Source: Lysobacteraceae bacterium
GTDB lineage: Bacteria > Pseudomonadota > Gammaproteobacteria > Xanthomonadales > Xanthomonadaceae
Reading direction: 5' to 3'
Length of the DNA stretch: 23,395 nucleotides
Assembly: GCA_003449515.1 (NCBI GenBank)
Contig: DMHI01000204.1
Span: forward strand, 1-23,395
The notes under the pieces were generated by a model that saw only the letters and a list, made by a program, of their open reading frames with translations, was not told the DNA's origin and made no database searches. Shown here one piece after another: positions 1-6,778 of the stretch; the first letter of the stretch is position 1; each line of letters opens with the position of its first letter. Made by a program: the position numbers and the translations under genes.

Positions 1-1
1 G

Positions 2-217
2 GCGAGCGAACGAAGGCTGCAAGTGGGCAGCGGCGACCGCAGCGCGCGCATCCGCACCTGGAATTTCCCGCAGGGCCGCGTCACCGACCACCGCGTGGAG
101 GGCCTCACGCTCTACGCGCTGCCGACGATCATCGAAGGCGATCTCGACGAGCTGGTGCAGCGCCTCGGTGCGGAAGCCCAGGCCGACGAGCTGAAGCTGC
201 TGACCGACGCGGCCTGA
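2..217 (+). CDS. prfA: Peptide chain release factor 1, C-terminal fragment
   Basis: The frame is open from the left edge and ends at TGA 215-217. It reads ASERRLQVGSGDRSARIRTW and continues through NFPQGRVTDHR and EGDLDELVQRL. That is the conserved C-terminal part of class I release factor RF1, which recognises UAA and UAG stop codons in the ribosomal A site and triggers peptide release. The GGQ catalytic loop and the PxT anticodon-like motif lie outside the window, so RF1 rather than RF2 is judged from the wording of the tail only. An ATG at 23 is internal and not a start. The usual partner prmC does not follow; a polyphosphate kinase does. RF1 is the factor that would read the amber codon interrupting the protease at 6185-6187. 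Confidence 0.93.
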   Translation, partial: ASERRLQVGSGDRSARIRTWNFPQGRVTDHRVEGLTLYALPTIIEGDLDELVQRLGAEAQADELKLLTDAA

Positions 218-244
218 CGGCCGCTCGATGCGCCGCCCGCCCGG

Positions 245-275
245 CCGCGTCGCGGATGCACGGTGCGCGACGCGG
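245..275 (+). terminator. GC-rich hairpin after prfA
   Basis: A perfect 10-bp inverted repeat (CCGCGTCGCG at 245-254 and CGCGACGCGG at 266-275, 11-base loop) starts 27 bases after the prfA stop. No T-run follows, so intrinsic termination is uncertain. The right arm ends 3 bases before a candidate -10 for the next gene, so it could also be an operator or an insulating hairpin. Confidence 0.4.
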
Positions 276-278
276 GCG

Positions 279-284
279 TAGTCT
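279..284 (+). promoter_or_regulatory. Candidate -10 (TAGTCT) for the PPK2 gene, probably leaderless
   Basis: TAGTCT ends 6 bases before the ATG at 291. A start site 6-8 bases downstream of a -10 would fall on or next to the ATG, giving a leaderless message. This fits the absence of any Shine-Dalgarno sequence. The same TANNCT pattern recurs before six other genes in this window. No convincing -35 is seen. Confidence 0.45.
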
Positions 285-290
285 CGGCGC

Positions 291-1160
291 ATGGCGAAAG
301 CAAAGGCGGCGGCCACACGCGATGACAGCGCCGAGGGCAACGGCAGACTCGGCAAGAAGGACTACCTCGAGCGCCTGGCACCACTGCAGTTGGCCCTCAG
401 CGGTGCCGAGCGGCTGGTCGCGGCGAAGGGACAACGCCTGCTGGTGCTGGTGGAAGGGCGCGACTCCGCCGGCAAGGGCGGCGCGATCCGTGCCATCGCC
501 GAGAAGCTGAACCCGCGCCACTGCCGCACGGTCGCGCTCGACAAACCGACCGGGCGCGAGCGCGGCCAGTGGTATTTCCAGCGCTACGTCGCCCACCTGC
601 CCGCCGCGGGCGAGATCGTGCTGATGGACCGCAGCTGGTACAACCGTGCCGGCGTCGAGAAGGTGATGGGCTTCTGCACCGATGCCGAGTACGCGGCCTT
701 CATGGCACAGGTGCCGGTGTTCGAGAAGCTGCTCGTCGATGATGGCATCCGGCTCGCCAAGTACTGGCTGTGCGTCGACCAGGCGCAGCAGGAGGCGCGC
801 TTCGCCGAGCGCGCCAAAGACCCGCTGAAACGCTGGAAGCTCTCGCCGATCGACCTCAAGGCGCGCGAGAAGTACGACGCCTACACCCGGGCCCGCGAGG
901 CGATGCTGGCGGCGACGCACACGCCCCACGCGCCGTGGACGCTGGTCGATTTCAACGACCAGCGCCGCGGGCGGCTGACGATGATCCGGCACTGGCTGGG
1001 CAGCCTGCCGCGCACGCCGGCAGATGCCGGGGCGCTGAGGCTGCCGAAGCTGGGAGCCCGGCCGCAGCGCGAGCGCTACAAGGTGTGCTTGCCGATCGCG
1101 GACACATCGGACGTGACCGCGCCGGTCAAGCCGGCATCGAAGCGGCCTTCAACGCGCTGA
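291..1160 (+). CDS. ppk2: Polyphosphate kinase 2 family protein (class I type)
   Basis: This 289-residue protein has one PPK2 domain. PPK2 enzymes move phosphate between polyphosphate and nucleotides, usually making ATP or GTP from the diphosphate. Visible signatures are the Walker A loop GRDSAGKGG (residues 56-64), the Walker B region MDRSWYNRAGVE (112-123, with D113, R114 and N118) and a basic lid around KDPLKRWKLS (177-186). Length fits a single-domain enzyme. The ATG at 291 is chosen because a TAGTCT hexamer lies just upstream and the PPK2 homology begins soon after; no ribosome binding site is present. The 3' end overlaps the convergent tlpA-like gene by 35 bases. The family is secure; class I and nucleotide preference are inferred from overall similarity. 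Confidence 0.92.
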   Translation: MAKAKAAATRDDSAEGNGRLGKKDYLERLAPLQLALSGAERLVAAKGQRLLVLVEGRDSAGKGGAIRAIAEKLNPRHCRTVALDKPTGRERGQWYFQRYVAHLPAAGEIVLMDRSWYNRAGVEKVMGFCTDAEYAAFMAQVPVFEKLLVDDGIRLAKYWLCVDQAQQEARFAERAKDPLKRWKLSPIDLKAREKYDAYTRAREAMLAATHTPHAPWTLVDFNDQRRGRLTMIRHWLGSLPRTPADAGALRLPKLGARPQRERYKVCLPIADTSDVTAPVKPASKRPSTR

Positions 1161-1743
1161 TCTTCGCTTCGATCTCGGCGCCGGTGACCGGGCCCAGGAA
1201 CTGGTGCACGACAGCGCCCTGCGGATCGATCAGCACGGTGAACGGCAGGCCGCGCGGCGTGTCGAAGTCGGCCGGCGGCGCGAACGGGTCGATGATCGAC
1301 ACCGGGTACTCGGGCCTGACCTTGTCGACGTAGAACGCGCGCATCGCCTCGGGGGTGATCTCCTCGTAGGCGAGGCCGATCACCACGAGGTCGGCGCGGC
1401 GCGCGTCGAGCGCGTTGAGATCGGGGATCTCCTTCAGGCAGGGCGCGCACCACGTCGCCCAGAAGTTCACCACCGCCCAGCCGCCGCGATGCTCGGCGAG
1501 GTCGAAGCGACCGTGGTCGAGGGTGTCGACAACGAGGCGCGGATGCGTGGGCTTGCCGGCGGGTGCCGGTGCGCTGTCGGTACTGGGCGCGGTATCGGTC
1601 GGCGCGGTATCGGTCGGAGGCACCGCCGTGGTGGCCGCGGCATGCGCCTCGGAGGCCGCATCGCCGGCAGGACGGCAGGCGCTGAGGCCGGCGACAAGGA
1701 CGGCGAGCGCCAAGGCGCGGATCGGGGTGTTGGCGGGGCGCAT
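1126..1743 (-). CDS. TlpA-family thioredoxin-like lipoprotein
   Basis: A 205-residue periplasmic thioredoxin-fold protein. The N-terminus is a lipoprotein signal with lipobox LSAC (residues 20-23, C23 lipidated). A low-complexity Pro/Thr/Asp/Ala linker follows (about 41-62), then the thioredoxin domain with FWATWCAPC (C99 and C102) and the cis-Pro region RGLPFTV (P167). Such proteins reduce disulfides in exported proteins, often in cytochrome c or oxidase copper-site maturation, which could matter for the cbb3 oxidase in this window; that link is inference. Its ATG shares bases with the yihY stop (TGATG at 1745-1741), so translation is probably coupled. The 3' end runs 35 bases into the convergent PPK2 gene. 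TlpA versus ResA naming cannot be settled from sequence alone. Confidence 0.9.
   Translation of the reverse strand: MRPANTPIRALALAVLVAGLSACRPAGDAASEAHAAATTAVPPTDTAPTDTAPSTDSAPAPAGKPTHPRLVVDTLDHGRFDLAEHRGGWAVVNFWATWCAPCLKEIPDLNALDARRADLVVIGLAYEEITPEAMRAFYVDKVRPEYPVSIIDPFAPPADFDTPRGLPFTVLIDPQGAVVHQFLGPVTGAEIEAKISALKAASMPA
1587..1616 (-). repeat. Two tandem 15-bp units in the lipoprotein linker
   Basis: GCGCGGTATCGGTCG occurs twice head to tail (1587-1601 and 1602-1616), encoding the repeated Pro-Thr-Asp-Thr-Ala linker units of the TlpA-like lipoprotein. Units of 15 bases keep the frame, so copy number could change the linker length without harming the enzyme domain. Confidence 0.75.
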
Positions 1744-3008
1744 CAGGGAGAGTCCGGTTCGGGAACGAGGAATTCGCCGACAGAATGCCTGAGGGCGGCG
1801 TCGAGGGGCCGTCGCAGACGGTGCAGCGCGGCCAGTACGGCGCGACCGATCGGATCGTCGGCACCGGGAAACACGCCATCGGCCGGGGGCAGCCGCAGGC
1901 CCAGACGCTCGTGCAGGTCATCCAGCGTGACGGTGGCGAGATCGCGCACCGGCAGCCAGGCACCCGACTCGCCACGCTGGGCGATGGCGAGGTCGGACAG
2001 CCCGCCGAGCAGGCGCTGGCAGAGGTCGTCGGTAAGCCAGGGCTCGAGCGTCCGCAGCGCCTCGGCGTCGAGCCCGCGGCCATGGCGGCGACTCGCCTCG
2101 AGCCGCGCGAGCAGGCGCAGGCAGGCGTAGAGCTCGGCGCCGGGCGGAAGCCGATGGCGGCGCGGCTGGTAGCGGAACGCCCCGAGCGACGAGGCCAGCG
2201 AGGCACCCAGCAGCACCATCAGCCAGCTCAGCCAGACCCAGATGAGGAAGATCGGAATGACCGCGAGTGCGCCGTAGAGCTGCTCGAAACTGGTGTTGCG
2301 CAGGTAGACGGCGAAACCGTGCTTGGCGGCCTCGAACAGCAGCGCGGCCAGCAAGGCGCCGGCCAGCGCGAAGCGCAGCGGCACCGGGCGGTTCGGGATG
2401 AGCCGGTAGGCGGCGGTGAACACGAGAAAAGCCACTGCGAACGGCATCGCCTGCAGCGCCAGTTGGCCCAGGCTGACGCTGGCCGGTGAGAACGCCGGCA
2501 GGGTGAACAGCCAGGTGCTGACGGCGAGGCTGGACACCGCCAGCACCGCGCCCAGCGTGAGCAGGGTCCAGTACACCATCAGCCGCCACAGCGTGGTGCG
2601 CGGCTTCGGTACGCGCCAGATACGGTCGAAGGTCTGCTCGATCGCCAGCATCACCAGCAGCACCGACACCGCCAGCGCGGCGAGGCCCTTCCAGCTCAAC
2701 TGGCGCGCGCTCCGGGCCAGCTCCTGCAAGGTGCCGGCCACCGCCGAGGCGGCCTCGGGCACGAAGTGCTGGAACACGAAGGCGACCAGCGCCGCCGTCC
2801 AGGCATCGAACACCGGGAAGGTCGCCAGAATCGCGAACACCACCGTGGACAGCGGCACCAGCGCGAACACCGTGGTGTACGCCAGTGCGGCCGCCGTCTC
2901 GAAGCAGCGGTCGTCGATGAAGCGCCGCGCGAGGAAACGGAAGAAGGTGGTGCTGCGGTCGCGATCGAAGCGATGCCACCAGCGGCGGAGGATGGCGAGA
3001 ACCGTCAT
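1743..3008 (-). CDS. yihY: YihY/virulence factor BrkB family inner-membrane protein
   Basis: A 421-residue protein of the YihY (UPF0761, formerly mislabelled RNase BN) family. The first 290 or so residues carry about six hydrophobic membrane segments, including the characteristic AALAYTTVFALVPLSTVVFA near residues 40-59. The last 130 residues are soluble and likely cytoplasmic, with a winged-helix-like region around LARLEASRRHGRGLDAEAL. The biochemical role of the family is not established. A TACCCT hexamer ends 6 bases before the ATG (3008), so the message may be leaderless. The stop overlaps the start of the downstream tlpA-like gene. The family call is firm; no function should be inferred beyond membrane location. 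Confidence 0.9.
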   Translation of the reverse strand: MTVLAILRRWWHRFDRDRSTTFFRFLARRFIDDRCFETAAALAYTTVFALVPLSTVVFAILATFPVFDAWTAALVAFVFQHFVPEAASAVAGTLQELARSARQLSWKGLAALAVSVLLVMLAIEQTFDRIWRVPKPRTTLWRLMVYWTLLTLGAVLAVSSLAVSTWLFTLPAFSPASVSLGQLALQAMPFAVAFLVFTAAYRLIPNRPVPLRFALAGALLAALLFEAAKHGFAVYLRNTSFEQLYGALAVIPIFLIWVWLSWLMVLLGASLASSLGAFRYQPRRHRLPPGAELYACLRLLARLEASRRHGRGLDAEALRTLEPWLTDDLCQRLLGGLSDLAIAQRGESGAWLPVRDLATVTLDDLHERLGLRLPPADGVFPGADDPIGRAVLAALHRLRRPLDAALRHSVGEFLVPEPDSP

Positions 3009-3014
3009 GGGCCA

Positions 3015-3020
3015 AGGGTA
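3015..3020 (-). promoter_or_regulatory. Candidate -10 (TACCCT) for yihY-tlpA, probably leaderless
   Basis: On the minus strand TACCCT is followed by TGGCCC and then the yihY ATG, a 6-base spacing identical to that at the PPK2 gene. No Shine-Dalgarno sequence is present. No clear -35 is seen. Confidence 0.42.
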
Positions 3021-3078
3021 GCCGGGACGACCGCCGCCGGCATCACGCCGCCACTGCCGACGCGGCGCGCCGATGCGT

Positions 3079-3084
3079 TAGCCT
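3079..3084 (+). promoter_or_regulatory. Candidate -10 (TAGCCT) for wrbA
   Basis: TAGCCT lies 46 bases before the wrbA ATG in the 122-base divergent gap with yihY. It predicts a leader of roughly 40 bases. The hexamer fits the TANNCT pattern seen at other starts here. Confidence 0.4.
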
Positions 3085-3130
3085 GCGCGCCCGCGCCGCA
3101 CCCGGGCGCCATCCCCTCGGACCCACCGCC

Positions 3131-3730
3131 ATGCCCGATGTCCTTGTCCTGTACTACAGCCGCGGCGGCTCGGTGGCCGCCCTCGCCCGCCAGATCGCCC
3201 GCGGCGTGGAATCGGTGCCCGGCATGACCGCGCGCCTCCGCAGCGTGCCGCCGGTGGCGGCGGCGACCAGCGTCGCCAGCCCGCCAGTGCCCGATGACGG
3301 CGCACCCTACGTCTCGAAGCAGGACCTCGTGGAATGTGCCGGGCTGGCGATCGGCAGCCCCACGCGCTTCGGCAACATGGCCGCACCGCTCAAGCATTTC
3401 CTCGACACCACCGGTGCCGAATGGGCCTCCGGCGCGCTCGTCGGCAAGCCGGCCTCAGTGTTCACCTCCACCGCGTCGATGCACGGCGGGCAGGAATCGA
3501 CCCTGCTGTCCATGCACCTGCCCCTGCTCCATCACGGCTGCCTGATCGTCGGCCTGCCCTTCACCGAAGCCGGGCTGTCCAGCACGCGCTCGGGGGGAAC
3601 GCCCTACGGCGCCAGCCACGTCGCCGGGCCGAACGACGATGCCACCCCCAGCGATGAGGAGAAGGCGCTGGCGCAGGCGCTGGGACGTCGGCTGGCCGAC
3701 CTCGCGCGCCGCCTCGGGGCCGACCGGTGA
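3131..3730 (+). CDS. wrbA: NAD(P)H:quinone oxidoreductase, WrbA family
   Basis: A 199-residue flavodoxin-fold protein. WrbA proteins bind FMN and reduce quinones by two electrons with NAD(P)H, limiting oxidative stress. Visible features are the FMN phosphate loop LYYSRGGSVAALA near the N-terminus (about residues 7-19), the isoalloxazine-contact segment GSPTRFGNMAAPLKHFLD (about 74-91), and the HGGQESTLLSMHLPLLHHG segment (about 118-136) typical of type IV quinone oxidoreductases. Length fits the family. The stop shares bases with the GTG start of the next gene (GTGA at 3727-3730), so the two genes form a coupled pair. It is divergent from yihY. Confidence 0.93.
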   Translation: MPDVLVLYYSRGGSVAALARQIARGVESVPGMTARLRSVPPVAAATSVASPPVPDDGAPYVSKQDLVECAGLAIGSPTRFGNMAAPLKHFLDTTGAEWASGALVGKPASVFTSTASMHGGQESTLLSMHLPLLHHGCLIVGLPFTEAGLSSTRSGGTPYGASHVAGPNDDATPSDEEKALAQALGRRLADLARRLGADR

Positions 3731-4110
3731 GCGCCCGATCGCTGGTGCTGGCGCTCAGCGGCGCGCTGCTGCTGCTGCAGCCCGCCTGGTACCTGTGGCT
3801 GTCGCCGCCGGCGGTGCTGCCGCCGCTGCTGGCCACGCTGCTGATGGCCCTTCCCATCGTGCCGGCCATCGTGCTCGGCCTGCTGGGGCGGTCGAGCGCG
3901 GGCTTCTGGGCCGGCGTGGCGGCGCTGTTCTACTTCTCGCACGGCGTGATGGAGGCCTGGGCCAACCCGGCCGCCGCCATTCCGGCCGGAATCGAGATCG
4001 TGCTCGCGGTGGCGCTGGTGTTCGCCGCGAGCTGGCGCGGCCTGCAGGCCCGCCGCATGGCGCGCTCCCGAGCGGCGGGCGCTCGCGAAGGCGACGGCGG
4101 CGCGGCGTAG
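3727..4110 (+). CDS. DUF2069 family small membrane protein
   Basis: A 127-residue protein starting with GTG that overlaps the wrbA stop (GTGA). It has about four hydrophobic stretches (near residues 5-22, 26-48, 55-75 and 85-105) and ends in a basic, Ala/Gly-rich tail. The segment ALFYFSHGVMEAWA in the third helix and the position after wrbA match DUF2069 proteins, whose function is unknown. No catalytic motif is visible. Its TAG stop (4108-4110) forms the first three bases of the candidate -10 TAGACT of the asparaginase-like gene. Confidence 0.82.
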   Translation: MSARSLVLALSGALLLLQPAWYLWLSPPAVLPPLLATLLMALPIVPAIVLGLLGRSSAGFWAGVAALFYFSHGVMEAWANPAAAIPAGIEIVLAVALVFAASWRGLQARRMARSRAAGAREGDGGAA

Positions 4111-4113
4111 ACT
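4108..4113 (+). promoter_or_regulatory. Candidate -10 (TAGACT) for the asparaginase-like gene
   Basis: TAGACT starts with the TAG stop codon of the preceding DUF2069 gene and lies 27 bases before the ATG at 4141. It predicts a leader of about 20 bases. It belongs to the TANNCT series in this window. Confidence 0.42.
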
Positions 4114-4140
4114 GCGCGCTCCGCATCCACAGGCACCACC

Positions 4141-4626
4141 ATGGACGAGCTGCTGATCGTCTCCACCGGCGGCACGATCGACAAGGTCTACTTCGATGAC
4201 AAGTCGGATTACCAGGTCGGCGAGCCGCAAGTCGGCAACATCCTGCGCGAGCTTGGCGTGGCCTTCCGCTTCACCGTGGTTCCCGCGCTCCGCAAGGACA
4301 GCCTGCACATCACCGACGACGACCGGGCGATGCTGCGCACGCTGATCGCCGCCCAGCCGCAGCGCCATGTGCTGATCACCCACGGTACCGACACGATGGT
4401 CGAGACGGCGACGGTGCTCGCCGATCTGGGCAAGACCATCGTGCTCACCGGTGCGCTGAACCCGGCGCGCTTCCGCGGCTCGGACGCCGAGTTCAATGTG
4501 GGCTGCGCGGTTGGCGCGGTGCAGTCGATGCCGCCGGGCGTCTACATCGCCATGAACGGACGGGTCTGGGATCCACGCCGGGTACGCAAGAACGTGGCCG
4601 CGAACCGCTTCGAAGCCTCAAGCTGA
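4141..4626 (+). CDS. Short asparaginase-domain protein
   Basis: A 161-residue protein equivalent to the N-terminal domain of type I/II L-asparaginases. It retains both active-site blocks: STGGTID (residues 8-14, catalytic Thr in the TGGTI loop) and THGTDTM (80-86, second Thr with Asp84), plus KTIVLTGALNPARF (98-111). The C-terminal domain of full-length enzymes (around 330 residues) is absent. The ORF ends cleanly at a stop followed by a hairpin, and stand-alone short versions are known in proteobacteria, so this looks like a compact family rather than a truncation. Whether it hydrolyses asparagine is not shown by the sequence. It is convergent with the protease gene. Confidence 0.85.
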   Translation: MDELLIVSTGGTIDKVYFDDKSDYQVGEPQVGNILRELGVAFRFTVVPALRKDSLHITDDDRAMLRTLIAAQPQRHVLITHGTDTMVETATVLADLGKTIVLTGALNPARFRGSDAEFNVGCAVGAVQSMPPGVYIAMNGRVWDPRRVRKNVAANRFEASS

Positions 4627-4642
4627 GGCCCGCCGACGGGAA

Positions 4643-4664
4643 GCCCGCGCCAGCCGGCGCGGGC
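4643..4664. terminator. Hairpin between convergent asparaginase-like and protease genes
   Basis: A perfect 9-bp stem, GCCCGCGCC (4643-4651) and GGCGCGGGC (4656-4664), with an AGCC loop lies 16 bases after the asparaginase-like stop and 32 bases from the protease stop. A pyrimidine-rich stretch CCTCCCCTTCCC follows on the plus strand. It may serve both transcription units; the lack of a true T-run lowers certainty. Confidence 0.55.
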
Positions 4665-4696
4665 CTCCCCTTCCCGGTGGACCTGGCTGGCAGCGA

Positions 4697-6466
4697 TCAG
4701 AAGGTGATGCTCCAACTGTTGATGAAGCCGGTGTCCTGGCTGGCGTTGTCGTTGACCCGCAGGCGCCAGGTGCCGTTGAGCGGCTCCGACGACAGGTTGA
4801 CCGTGTAGCTGCGGATGATGTTGTCGGTGCTGGTGCCGGTGCGGTTGTGCAGCGTGTACAGCGAGCCGTCCGGCGCCACCAGTTGCACCAGCAGGTCGCC
4901 GATGAAGGTGTGGCGGATGTCCACCGCGACCGTCGTGGTCGACGACGCGAGGCCGGTGCGGCCGGACACACTGATCGACGACTCCACCGTGGCGTTGTCG
5001 CGGATCGTGACATCGGTGCCGTTGGTGTAGGTCTGCACGCCGCCGCCGCTGGTGGCACCGGCCGCATCGACCGCCGCCCGCGCATCGACGATGCCGGCAC
5101 CGCAGCCGCCCGTGCAGGTGCCGGCCAGCGGGTAGGCCGTGCTCCGCAGCGTCGACTCCACTTCGGCAGGGGTCATCAGCGCGCGCCCCTGGGCGATGCG
5201 GCGGCTCTGCATCAGCGCGACCACACCGGCCACATGCGGGGTGGCCATCGAGGTGCCGCTGTAACTGGCGTAGCTCTCGGCGCCCGGCACGGTGGTGCCG
5301 GCATTGAGCGTGGAAAGGATCGCCGAGCCGGGTGCCGAAACGTCGATCCCCGCGCCGAAGTTCGAGAAGCTGGAACGCGACGAACTGCTGGTCACCGACG
5401 CCACCGCGATGACATTGGCGCAGTTCGCCGGCGTCGCATTGGAGACATTCACGTTGCTGTTGCCGGCGGCGACGACCAGCGTCGAGCCGCGGGCCACCGC
5501 ACCGTTGATGGCGTTCTGCGTGGTGGTGCCGCAGGTGCCCGAGCCGCCCAGCGAGAGGTTGATCACCCGCGCGACCTGCGACGCCGCGAGCGTCGGCACG
5601 CCGGAGACGGTGCCACCCGAGGCCCAGGTGATGGCATCGGCGATGTCGGAGGTGGCGCCGCCACAGGTCCCCAGCACGCGCACATGCATCACCCGGGCAC
5701 CGAACGCGGTACCGGCCACGCCCCGGGCGTTGTTGGTGACCGCAGCGACGGTGCCTGCGACGTGGGTGCCATGCCAGCTCGAATTGCTGGCCGCGCCGCA
5801 CTGGCCGGTGGTCCAGTCACCGGGATCGGCGTCGTTGGCGTCGCGACCGCCGCCGTCGTTGGCGGTGGTGGCGTTCGAGATGAAGTCGTAACCGGGCACG
5901 GTGTTGGCGTCGAGGTCGCTGTGCACTGTGCGACCGGTGTCGAGGACCGCCACGATCACCCCGGTGCCGGTGGCCACGTCCCAGGCGGTGTTGGCGCGGA
6001 TGCCGGCATCGGCATCGAAGAAGCCCCACTGTTCGGGGTAGCGGGGGTCGTTCGGGGTGAGCGCCGGGCGCATCACCAGATCGGGCTCGACGTACTCGAC
6101 CCCGGGCATGGCCGCGAGCTGGCGCATGGCCTCGACGGCCTCGGCACGCGAGAGGTTGCGGCTGGCGCGGATCACGTCGGCGCCCTAGGCCATGCGGCGG
6201 AAGTGGCGCAGGCCAACGGCAGCGCCCGCCGAGCGCGCCATCCTGCTGTCGGGACCCTGCAGCGTGCGTGCCACGTTGGCCGGATCGGTGCGCTCGGCCG
6301 TGCCTTCGCGGAATTGGACGATGAAACCCGCGAACTCGGCACCGGCTTCCACGGCGGCGGCGTTCTGGATGCGCGCATCGCCGCTGGCGAGCGCACTGCC
6401 CACGGGCGCCATCGCGACGATCAGCGCGGCGGCGAGGGCGTGGGGCTGGATGGATTTTCGATTCAC
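4697..6466 (-). pseudogene. Secreted S8 (subtilisin-like) protease with P domain, interrupted by an in-frame amber codon
   Basis: Read from the GTG at 6466 (preceded by AGGGGAA) this is a 590-codon frame with one TAG at codon 94 (6187-6185). Before the TAG are a Sec signal peptide (about residues 1-26, ending GSALA) and an inhibitor-type propeptide; the propeptide resumes after it with GADVIRASRNLSRAEAVEAM. The peptidase domain carries all catalytic blocks: VLDTG (D176), WHGTHVAG (H232), AAGNS (N336) and SGTSMATPH (S406). A proprotein-convertase P domain follows (about 478-589), with TFIGDLLVQLVAPDGS and NGTWRLRVND. Everything except the one codon looks intact. Possible explanations are a recent nonsense mutation, amber readthrough or a base error. 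Restart at the GTG at 6175 (codon 98) would give an enzyme without signal peptide and with no visible ribosome site. Family assignment is secure; functional status is open. Confidence 0.8.
6185..6187 (-). other. In-frame amber codon in the protease propeptide
   Basis: The minus strand reads ATG GCC TAG GGC GCC GAC GTG. Homology to protease propeptides continues in the same frame on both sides, so this is a single-codon nonsense change, not a frameshift. Sense codons one substitution away include CAG, TTG, TGG, AAG, GAG, TCG and TAC/TAT. Confidence 0.85.
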
Positions 6467-6559
6467 GTGAGGGTTCCCCTGGTCGGTGGGTGGGAATGCG
6501 GATCGCGGGTGATGACGGGCTGCTCGCACCTCCATGGCAATCACGCGCCTGTCACTTCC

Positions 6560-6589
6560 GAGATAGCGCGCCCCCACTGGTTGCTTCAA
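6560..6589 (-). promoter_or_regulatory. Candidate promoter of the protease gene
   Basis: On the minus strand TTGAAG (6589-6584) and TATCTC (6565-6560) are separated by 18 bases, giving a start site near 6553 and a leader of about 90 bases. The -35 lies inside the 17-bp palindrome at 6579-6595, so a protein bound there would block it. Match to consensus is modest. Confidence 0.3.
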
Positions 6590-6595
6590 GCAACC
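6579..6595. promoter_or_regulatory. 17-bp palindrome, possible operator
   Basis: GGTTGCTTCAAGCAACC is an 8-bp perfect inverted repeat around one base. It lies in the 312-base divergent gap between the protease gene and ccoN, with no T-run after it, and overlaps a possible -35 of the protease. Its size suits a dimeric repressor or activator. The partner protein is unknown; it does not match the FNR consensus. The rest of this gap holds the ccoN promoter described separately and no convincing gene. Confidence 0.45.
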
Positions 6596-6710
6596 TTTAT
6601 CGCCAGAAACAGTTGAGGTGCGGCAACAAAGCGTCGGGAGCATTCCTCGGCGCGGTCACAGCCCCCGGGGAAGGTGTGGCCGTTGGCCTAGTTGCGCAGG
6701 CCGTTCAGTT

Positions 6711-6752
6711 TTGACCCGCGTCAATTGCAGCACGGGTACCCGCCATCACACT
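6711..6752 (+). promoter_or_regulatory. FNR/Anr-type promoter of ccoN
   Basis: TTGACCCGCGTCAA at 6711-6724 is a perfect FNR-type dyad (TTGAC-N4-GTCAA). Its centre at 6717.5 puts a class II start site (-41.5) at 6759, with CACACT at 6747-6752 as candidate -10. The resulting 20-base leader contains GAGG (6769-6772) before the ATG at 6779. An fnr/anr gene with intact cluster cysteines lies at 18149-18907. cbb3 operons are classic FNR/Anr targets, so low-oxygen induction is expected. Confidence 0.8.
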
Positions 6753-6778
6753 GATCTCACTCCATGACGAGGCCCACC

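Noticed and set aside
6490..6714. A 74-codon plus-strand frame in the protease/ccoN gap
   Set aside because: It spans the palindrome and runs into the FNR box, has no ribosome site and no recognisable protein character.
6764..6778. Upstream ATG as start of ccoN
   Set aside because: No Shine-Dalgarno sequence precedes it, and the FNR-box geometry places transcription start about 5 bases before it. ATG 6779 has GAGG at good distance.
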